From contig CAIWRE010000050.1 of the NCBI GenBank assembly GCA_903914985.1, positions 1 to 11,882 of the forward strand: 11,882 bases of DNA, written 5' to 3'. Numbering within the stretch: the first letter of the stretch is position 1; each line of letters begins with the position of its first letter. The notes below the pieces were generated by a model, which worked only from the letters and a program-made list of their open reading frames with translations, was not told the origin of the DNA and ran no database searches. Source of the DNA: an uncultured beta proteobacterium. Its GTDB lineage: Bacteria; Pseudomonadota; Gammaproteobacteria; Burkholderiales; Burkholderiaceae_C. Below are positions 1-7,900 of the stretch, piece after piece. The position numbers and the translations under genes are program-made.

Positions 1-257
1 CCAGCCTCAAGCTCAACGCCCCCACCGCAGAGCGCCGCGCCGCCATGGCCCGTGCCAAGTACCAGCTGGGCACGTCCATGCGCTTTGTCGGCCAGCAGGC
101 GGTGCAGTTGCACGGCGGTATTGGAGTGACCAACGAATACATCGTCAGCCACTACTTCAAGAAATTGACGCAGCTGGAAATGACCTTCGGCGACAGCTTG
201 CACCACCTCGGTGAAGTGTCGGCTCGCATGGAGGACAAAGCCGGTGTGTTTGCCTGA
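1..257 (+). CDS. Acyl-CoA dehydrogenase, C-terminal fragment (5' end outside window)
   Basis: This is the 3' end of a gene entering from the left; the frame is open from base 3 and stops with TGA at 255-257, so about 84 codons are visible. The protein segment contains VQLHGGIGVTNEYIVSHYFK, the typical C-terminal helix region of acyl-CoA dehydrogenases, which takes part in FAD and subunit contacts. Family members oxidise acyl-CoA thioesters to 2-enoyl-CoA in the cytoplasm and pass electrons to electron-transfer flavoprotein. The catalytic base and most of the FAD site lie outside the window, so chain length or substrate (fatty acyl, branched-chain, aromatic-derived) cannot be told. The internal ATG at base 45 is not the start because the family similarity runs through the frame upstream of it. 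A strong terminator follows 20 bases after the stop, so this is the last gene of its transcript. Confidence 0.88.
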   Translation, partial: SLKLNAPTAERRAAMARAKYQLGTSMRFVGQQAVQLHGGIGVTNEYIVSHYFKKLTQLEMTFGDSLHHLGEVSARMEDKAGVFA

Positions 258-277
258 TCAGACTGCCCGGAGCAAAT

Positions 278-314
278 AAAAAGGGACCAGGCCTTGCGGC
301 TTGGTCCCTTTTTT
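278..314. terminator. Bidirectional intrinsic terminator
   Basis: A near-perfect hairpin: AAAAAGGGACCA (278-289) pairs with TGGTCCCTTTTT (302-313), and the stem continues inward through one G-U pair and GCC/GGC to a four-base TTGC loop. The + strand ends in a T-run for the acyl-CoA dehydrogenase transcript. The A-run on the left gives a T-run on the - strand, so the same hairpin can also stop transcripts coming from the convergent SapC-family gene, which ends at 429. Confidence 0.9.
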
Positions 315-428
315 CATGGCGGGGTTGCGCGCTCAGACTGAGCTGCATGGCGGCTGAAGGCGTAGATTCAGCAGCGCAGTGGTTTTAGAACGACCCGACT
401 GGCGTTCTGGCATGCACCGAGATGCTCA

Positions 429-1160
429 TCAGGCCGATGCCGTCTGCGCCTTCGCCACCGCTGCCACCTTGCGGGCCACCACTTTTTCAATCAAGTTGAC
501 AGACAGGAGGTGGGCATAAATAGAACCCACAAATCCCCGGTCACGCAAGCCTTGAAAGGTCTCTTGCGACAAAGCATTCAACCGGTTCTCATCGACCACA
601 TAGCAGCCTGAGAACTGCTTGAGATCTGCGCCGATGCGAATGTCCAGACTTCCGGGCACCAGCAAATCGAGCTCAACCAGCTTTTCACAAAAGGCCTCGG
701 TCATCAAGTCGCCCTTCAGCAACTCGACCAGAAACTCTTTGTTCTTCACGAGGAATTCGGTTTCTTTGCCATCTGCCGAAAACAACTCCACTCCGTTCTC
801 CGCATTGATCAGCTCGGGGGTGTCGTCCATCCACACCGTCATGCCTTCGGCTTCGGTTTTCACCAGCACGAAGGGGTAGCGCCGGAAGGCCGATGGAATG
901 TAGGCACCCTGGGCCCATGCGCCGTTGGCATCGACGTACAGGTTTTCTTGGGGTTCCACGCCCAAAAGGGCCACAGGGGAAAACTTTTCTGTTCCGGGCT
1001 TCTTGATAAAAAGAATGGGATAGTTCACCGCCACTTTGGGCAACTCTGGCAGGCACACCAAGGCCAAATGTTGCTTGCGCGCGAAGCCAAAGCCGAAATT
1101 GGTCTTGAACTTTTTGCCCGCATGCAACTTGGAGTCCAGCGGAATGATTTTTTCAAACAT
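429..1160 (-). CDS. SapC family protein
   Basis: A complete 243-residue protein that I recognise as the SapC family (Pfam SapC, named after an S-layer-associated Campylobacter gene). Visible family hallmarks are VNYPILFIKK (residues 45-54), VALLGVEPQENLYVDANGAW (63-82), the YIPSAFRRYPFVLV segment (87-100), and a C-terminal YVVDENRLNALSQETF plus IYAHLLSVNLIEK. The length of about 240 is usual. There is no signal peptide or membrane segment, so a cytoplasmic location is likely. The biochemical activity of the family is unknown. The ATG at 1160 is supported because the family alignment begins within the first ten residues. No purine-rich Shine-Dalgarno precedes it; the upstream bases are CCCCCT. 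It starts 12 nt after the stop of the PPIase gene, so the two are probably co-transcribed and may be translationally coupled. It ends convergently with the acyl-CoA dehydrogenase gene. Confidence 0.85.
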   Translation of the reverse strand: MFEKIIPLDSKLHAGKKFKTNFGFGFARKQHLALVCLPELPKVAVNYPILFIKKPGTEKFSPVALLGVEPQENLYVDANGAWAQGAYIPSAFRRYPFVLVKTEAEGMTVWMDDTPELINAENGVELFSADGKETEFLVKNKEFLVELLKGDLMTEAFCEKLVELDLLVPGSLDIRIGADLKQFSGCYVVDENRLNALSQETFQGLRDRGFVGSIYAHLLSVNLIEKVVARKVAAVAKAQTASA

Positions 1161-1172
1161 AGGGGGCTTTGC

Positions 1173-1856
1173 TTAACGGGGCATCAAAGACAAAATTTTG
1201 TCTTTGACCAGTTTGCGTTCGGCCATCTTGTCGACAGCAGCCTTGACCTGGTCCAGTGGCGGTGCTTTCAGAGCACGGATTTCACTCAGGCCGAGGATGT
1301 GCCAGCCGTTGTTGTTTTTGATCGGCGTGGGATAGACCTGTCCGGGCTTGAGCAACTTAATGGCCTCGCGAAATTCAGCTGGCACGGCGGCCAGGTTCAC
1401 CCAATCCGTTTTGTCGGCTTTGATTTTGGTCTCGGGGTTGGCCGGCGAGTTCACCTCCACTTTGTCCCATGCCAGACCGCCCTGCAGGCGCGCAATCAAA
1501 GCTTGCGACTGATCGGCATCCGGTGGGTTGATGTGGTTGATGCGGTACTCATTGGTTCCGAGCATGGCGAGGTACTCTTTGTAGGCAGCATCGCGTTGCG
1601 CTTGGGTAATGGGGCTATTTTTCAGGAGCTGCTGCTCCCAGGCACGCAGCATGACGCTGTCCTGCACCACCTTGAGTGCGGCTTGCACGTCGGGCAACTT
1701 TTCCAAGGCTTGCTTGCGCGCATCCTGCAAGACTACGTCCTTGACCTTTTGGCTATCGAGGTCCGTTATATCCAAATTTTGGGCAAGTGCCCCTGCGCTG
1801 ATACCGAAGCCCAACAGGGCCACCAAGATGAATGTGGGAAATTTGCGAAGTTTCAT
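1173..1856 (-). CDS. Periplasmic parvulin-type peptidyl-prolyl isomerase (PpiC/SurA-like)
   Basis: The ATG at 1856 gives 227 residues. Residues 1-26 form a signal peptide (basic MKLRK, hydrophobic core, AGALAQ end), so the protein should be periplasmic. Residues 27-100 look helical, like the chaperone arm of SurA/PrsA-type isomerases. Residues 102-194 resemble a parvulin domain: EYRINHI (His108), AVPAEFREAIKLLKPGQV, and the C-terminal GWHILGLSEIR (His186). Both family histidines are present, but the usual central GGDLGWF motif is degenerate (DKTDWVNL), so catalytic activity is uncertain and a chaperone role is possible. The upstream in-frame TTG at 1898 was not used because it lies inside a hairpin and would spoil the signal peptide. 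There is no clear Shine-Dalgarno sequence. It lies between the autotransporter and the SapC gene on the same strand, which suggests it helps the passenger or barrel cross the periplasm. Confidence 0.82.
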   Translation of the reverse strand: MKLRKFPTFILVALLGFGISAGALAQNLDITDLDSQKVKDVVLQDARKQALEKLPDVQAALKVVQDSVMLRAWEQQLLKNSPITQAQRDAAYKEYLAMLGTNEYRINHINPPDADQSQALIARLQGGLAWDKVEVNSPANPETKIKADKTDWVNLAAVPAEFREAIKLLKPGQVYPTPIKNNNGWHILGLSEIRALKAPPLDQVKAAVDKMAERKLVKDKILSLMPR

Positions 1857-1884
1857 GCAGGAGTGTGAATGTTTGTTTAGAAAG

Positions 1885-1915
1885 TACAAGGGGGCCAAAC
1901 GATGGCCCCCTTGTA
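1885..1915 (-). terminator. Strong hairpin after the autotransporter gene (terminator or attenuator)
   Basis: A perfect 13-bp stem (TACAAGGGGGCCA at 1885-1897 pairs with TGGCCCCCTTGTA at 1903-1915) with a five-base loop, starting 17 bp past the autotransporter stop. On the - strand it is followed only by a weak pyrimidine stretch (CTTTCT), not by a full T-run. It may therefore stop only part of the transcripts, lower expression of the two downstream genes, or stabilise the 3' end of the long mRNA. Confidence 0.6.
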
Positions 1916-1931
1916 GGAGAACGCCGGTTAA

Positions 1932-4900
1932 TTAGAACGGCATATAGTAGGTCACGTTGGCCTGTGGGTTGGACTTGCCATCCCAGCTTCGCGTGGTACC
2001 CACGGCAGCCTCGAAGGTGCTGCCCTTCTCACCGCGGTAACGCAGACCGGTCATGACCTTGCTGTTCAAGTTGAGCGCTGAGGCAGCGTCCACGGTCACT
2101 TGTGCCTGGTTGTTGTCAAAGCTTGCCGACAGTTGGTTGCTTGTGGATGCAGATTGCAAGCCCAGTGAACCGTACCAGTCGGTCGTCGAAGACAGCTTGG
2201 CACCCAACTCGCCTGCTCCATCAAACAGCGTGTAAGAAGTGGCAACCGCTTTCAGGGACATGGCATCAAGTGTCGAACCCGTTTCGTTAATGACGTCACG
2301 CGAGGTGGATCCAAAGCCCAGAGACGTGCGGCCCATCACATAGCCACTGGTACCGAAGCCACGTTTGGACTCCAAGCCCACCTGCGCAAGCCTCGATTGC
2401 ACGCCCACAGAGTTGTAGCGGAAGTCGGTGCCGTAGCTGGTGCGCGCACCATCCATCTTCAAGCTCGACAGGCCCAGGCCCACATGCCAGGCGGTGCCCT
2501 CCATGCTGGCAACCCGGCCCATCAGGGAGGCGCTGGCGTTCATACCATTGCCAGAGCCACTGAAAGCTCCCGCTTCGGTTTTCGCACTCACGTTGCCCAC
2601 CGTCAACATCAGGTTCACGTCACCCAGTGCACGTACCACACCCACATTGCTGGACGTGAGGTTGGTGCCAAACGCCTGGTGATCGTCGGAACTGTTGGTC
2701 GCTTTGGTGGAGTTACCCACAAAAGCCATGAAAGCATCTTTGCCCATGTAGCCCAGCTTCCATGCTGGCATCGCGGACTGGGCAGCGTCTTGGGACACAT
2801 CGCTCAGAGACTGGTACAGCTCCGGGTTGTAGGCGTTGAACGCGGCACGGGTGCTGCCACCTGCCTGGATCGCGGACGTCAGGCGTTCCACAAATTGACC
2901 GCCATAAAACTGGCCTACTCCACCGGTGGTGGACTTCAGCAGCCCATTGAAAACGGCGCGGTCATTGGTCGATGTTGCCGTAGCAGCCACGTCAGCAAGC
3001 GTGCGCCCGCCAAAGCCCACCACACTACCCGTTGCCAGGTTCAAAGCAACATGGGCTGTTGGCACCACCGCGCTGCTGCTATCAAGCATCGACGCGGACC
3101 CGAAGGTGCCGGTGATTTTTCCTGCATCAAAAGCGAAGACCTTGCGCACATCACCCATGGCCAAATCGCCATTGTTGTAGCTGCCGAAGGCCTTGATCTG
3201 CAGGACGGCATTGGGGTTGATGGTCAGTGCTTTACCGGAACCAATGTTCACGCGATCAAAGTCGGTGCCAGCGGTGGTACCTGTTGTAGCCAGTTCCAGG
3301 ATGGCTGTAGAGCCGCTGTCCAATGTCAAACCATCGTTGAACGTCAGCATACCCGGTGAGTAGCCTGGTGCCAAACGGCCGCCGTTGCGGATAAAGGCAT
3401 TGCCCCAGAAGGAGCCAGAACCTCTCAAATCACCCGCAATTTGCACCAAGCCATTGGTTACGTTGACTGCCGCGGTCGAGCTGGAGTTCGTTCCCATGGT
3501 CAAGGTGCCACCGGCGTCCACTTGCAGGTCTTTCACGGTCAAAGAACCAGAATTTGCCCAACTCGTGGTCGCGCCGTTCTTCACGGTGAATGGCGAGTTA
3601 GGCGAATTGATGGTGCCCGCCACGTTCAAAGTGCCACTGTCCACAACCACTTGTCCTGTTCCCGTGATCGCACCAGCGAAATTTCCGCCATGCTGGATGG
3701 TCAGGTTGTTTGCGTTCAAATTGACAGTGCCCAGACCCAGCAACTGCGCAATGGTTTGGTTGCCAGTGACGAGTGAAAGGCTCGCGTTCAACTTCACGTC
3801 AACGATGGAGTCTGTGCTCAGGATGTTGGCCGCGCCCAGCACCAAGGCTCCTGCGCCCACAGTGACGTAGCGCAGATCCACCGGGCCGGTCACGGTGAGT
3901 GTGCCAGCGCCTTCTTTAACGAGCGCCGACGCATTGTTTCCGCGGGCAAAGCTGCCGAGGTAGGTGGAGTCGCCGGCCTGCGCCAAATGGAAGATGGTGT
4001 CGGTGGCAATAGCAACCGTCGCGTCCGCAGTACCGGTGAAGCCGGTGCCGGCGTTCAAAGTGCGTTCCCAAGTGGTATTGGCGCCGTTAACGACCATGTC
4101 GCCGTTGGCGACCAAGCGGCCGTTGTTGGCAAAGCCAGCCGTAGTGGTCAGGTCACCATTCAGAATGACCGAGTGGTTACCATTGTTGATGACCGAGCGA
4201 ACGGTATCGGTCATATTGACCTGGTAAGTGCCACCGGTTCCCACCACGATGTCCAGCGCATCGTTCATGGTTCCGCCGGCAATCAGGGTACCGCCGTTGA
4301 CTTGCAGGCCGCCAGAGAAGGTCTGGTTACCAGACAGTGTCAAGACGCTGTCGCCGGTCTTGATCAGGCTACCGGCACCAGCAAACGTACCGGCGAAGGT
4401 GGAGTTCACGGCGGTGCTCAGGGTCACGGTTTGTGCGGTACCGCCGACGCAGTTGGAGGCGGTAGACAAGCAGAAGGTGCCCGAACCGGTCAGGGTGTTA
4501 GCCGTTACCTGTTGGGTCAAGCCGCGAAAGCCCCAGAAGCCGTTGTTGCTCAGGTTGGCTGCGGTAGTAAAGTTGCCCGACTGTGCCAACACACCGGTGC
4601 CGGTGTTGCTGACGTTGCCCGTGACCGTAGTGTTTCCCTGCAGAACCAAGCCACCGCTGTTGGTCAATGTACCTGTGACGCCTACATCGCCAGCCAATCC
4701 CATGCTACCCGTGCTGCTGTTGGACAGATTGCCACGGACCGTGGTGCTTCCAACCATGGCAAACAGGTTGTTATTGCTCAGGTTGCCAGTGACCGCCAGG
4801 TTTCCACCACTCAAGGACACGGTGCCGGTGCTTGCGTTGGTCAAGTTGCCACCCACCGTGGTATCACCCACCGAGTTAAGGCGGTAGCTGTTGCTCAGGT

Positions 4901-7900
4901 CGCCGCCAACGACCAGGTTTCCGCCGGACAGGTTCAAAGTGCCGGTGCTTGTGTTGGTCAGGTTGCCATCCACGGTAGTGTTTCCAACCACGGACAGCAA
5001 GTTGCTGTTGCTGGCGCTGCCATGGACCGTCAGGTTTCCACCCGTCAGCGACAAGGTGCCGGTAGATGAGTTCGTCAGGCTACCGGTAACCGAGGCGTTG
5101 CCCCGTTTGGTCAAGATGCCGTTGTTGTTCAGTTCGCCACCCACGGCCAGATCACCCGTCAAATCCAGGTTGCCAGCGCTGGTATTGATCAGGTCCGAAA
5201 CCACGCTCGTATTTCCGACAACAGTCAGCCGGTTGGTGTTCCGCAGCAAGCCACCCACTTGTACGGCACCCGTTAGTCTCATCGTCCCTGAGTTGATCAG
5301 GTTCGCGCCGATCGAGGTGTCTCCAATCACGGTAAAGTAACCGGAGTTCTGGGCATAACCGCCGACTTCCAGACTGGTTTCCAAGGCCAACGTGGCACCG
5401 GATGCGTTGTTCAGGTTGCCACCGACAGTAGTAGCACCCCGCTGACCGTAAAAACCACCGTTGTTGGTTAGGTCGCCAACAGCCCAGAAATTGCCGGTAT
5501 AGCCGATGTTCGCGAGTGCAGCATTGGTGACATTGCCGTTCACGCGGGTATTTCCACTGATGCTGATGTCGCCGCTGTTTTCCAGGTTTCCGCCGACGAA
5601 GACACCGCCCGTCAACGACATGTTGCCGGAATTCCGCACATTCCCGGTGACCGCAGTGTCACCCGTTACTTGGAGAGCGACGAGCACGTTGCTGTTGTTG
5701 AGGTCGTTGCCCACCAACAAATTGCCCGTAATGTTGGCACCGGCAGAATTCACAAAATTGTGACCAATATTGGTGTTTCCAACGATGACTAGCGGGGCAT
5801 AGTTGGAAAAATCCCGCGCAACGCGCAGGTTACCGGTCAATGCCAAATAACCGTCGTTCTCCAGGTCCTGACTGCTGGACAAATCGCCTTTGAGGCTCAT
5901 GCTGCCGTAGTTTCCGATATAGCCATCCACGGTCAGATTGCCTGCTCCAACCCACATACCGTCGTTATACAGAGACCCGGCCCGCACGTCTCCCGCTTGG
6001 AACACATAGCCGACGTTATTCAAGCTTGCGCCTACGGTCAATTGGCCGTTCCAGTCGGAGTAGCCTTCCGGCAGGTAATTCATCCCAACAGTCGCAGTGA
6101 ATGCCGCGCGTTGTTCCGGGTTCATATTCGCCAAGAGTTCTTCGTAATGACTACCCAGTACGAACATTTGACCCAAATTGAGCAGATTGCCCACCGTGGT
6201 CAGCGATTGCGTTGTCGCCACAAGGCCTCCGCCCAGCACGCTGACGCTGTTCAGGACTTCATTGCTGAACAAATGCAAGCGGGTAACCGCGCCGGTGTTG
6301 CGCACATCGGCAAGCACGTACAGATCACTGGTCGTCTTGAACAATTTACCTGCATCGCCATCTGCGTTGAAGGTGGACAAAGTGCCGCCTGCAACCACCA
6401 CGGTGTCCAGACTGTTCTGGCCGGTCATGAACAAGGTGCCGTCGTAATGTGAGCCGCTGGAATCGCCCACAATCAGCATGCTGCCCGTGCCGTTGGTGTT
6501 GGTCCAATTGCCAGACAGGGTGGCTTGCGATGTCGCCAAATTGCCGTTGTTGTACACCGCGATGCGGCCCACATTGCCATCGAGTTCGACACTGTTGGTG
6601 AACCGGACCGCACCAAGGGACTGTTCCGAACCGAAGGTCAACACACCTTGCACCGCAGCACCTGTGGTGTCACGGTCCGACTGAACAAAAAACCCGTCAA
6701 AGCCCCAGACCAGTTGCTGGCCGCGGCCTGGCTCGTTCAATGCGCCCAGGTTCACAGTCACGCCTTCAACCAGGCCGGAGGCAAAACCGCCGGTACCGGT
6801 CCATGCTGTCTCGGAGGGATCCAAGCCCACCCGGCGCACATAGTCTTCCTGCAGCAGGAAGGTTCCCACACTGGCCAGCGACAAGGTGCTGGTCACGGTG
6901 TTGTTGCGCAAATCGTTGCCATTGAGCATGGTTCCCGAACCGTTGAAGCGGATCAGAGACAACTCATTCACACCCACACCCACCAAAGCGGTGAGGGTTG
7001 CACCTTCCAAAATCGTGTTGCCCGAGTAGGTGTTCGCGCCATTGAAAATCACCAAACCACCTGCACCGCCGATATGCACATCCGCGCCGTCACCGGCTGC
7101 GTACTGGTAGCCGCCGTCAGTGGCCGCGCTGTCGTCGGCAATCGTTCCGTCAAACTGGATGACGTTACCCCGGCCCGGTTCGAAACGGACGTTAGAGCCC
7201 TTCATGATGAACAAGTCGGTACCCGCAGCGCCACCGGCTGTGCCGAACTGACTGACCGTGCTGCCGCCCGCCACGTAGTTGCGCAGGAAGTGCGCATTGC
7301 CCTGAATGACCAAGGTACCGCCGTCGCGCACAAAGATGGAGCCGCCCAAGCCCGATCCGCCGCCGCCGAACATGCCGTCTCCGTCTGCACCGCTACCGGC
7401 ACCAAAGCCACCCTGCCCGCCACCACCGGCACCACCAGCCACGGAGTGGCCATTGGCACCCGCTGCACCACCGGCACCACCCGCGCCACCACCGGCACCG
7501 AAGCCACCAGCACCGCCGGAGCCACCATCACCGCCCGTGCCGCCATCGCTGATCGAAAGCGCACCGGCACCGCCGTTACCGCCGGCACCACCGGCGCCAC
7601 CGCCGAAGAAGTCAGCGCCGGAGCTAGCCGATCCGCCGCTGCCGCCGTCGCCGCCCAGACCCGCCAGGCCGCCGTTCAACTTGTCATGCCACAAAGCCAG
7701 GTTGGTAATGGCCAATGCCAAGTCAGTGATCGCTTGCGCCAGGCCAAGCGAGTTTTTGACTGTGTTGGCGATTTGGTTAGAGACCTCGGTGATCGACTCT
7801 GCAACCGCCTCGGCATCCACCACCAATTTCACCGGGTTGATACCCACAAAACCGATCGTCGCTTGCACGGGAGGCGTTGCATCCGCAGCCAAATTCAAGA

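Noticed and set aside
387..408. Inverted repeat AGAACG/CGTTCT as a terminator for the SapC gene
   Set aside because: Only six base pairs with a ten-base loop and no T-run on either strand. The hairpin at 278-314 is a far better terminator for both convergent genes.
1857..1898. Longer PPIase start at TTG 1898
   Set aside because: It lies in the loop/stem of the hairpin and adds residues before a normal signal peptide that begins at the ATG 1856.
4515..5942. CRISPR-like array
   Set aside because: The regular spacing comes from a coding repeat in one frame. The units are diverged with no constant repeat and unique spacers, and no cas genes are present.
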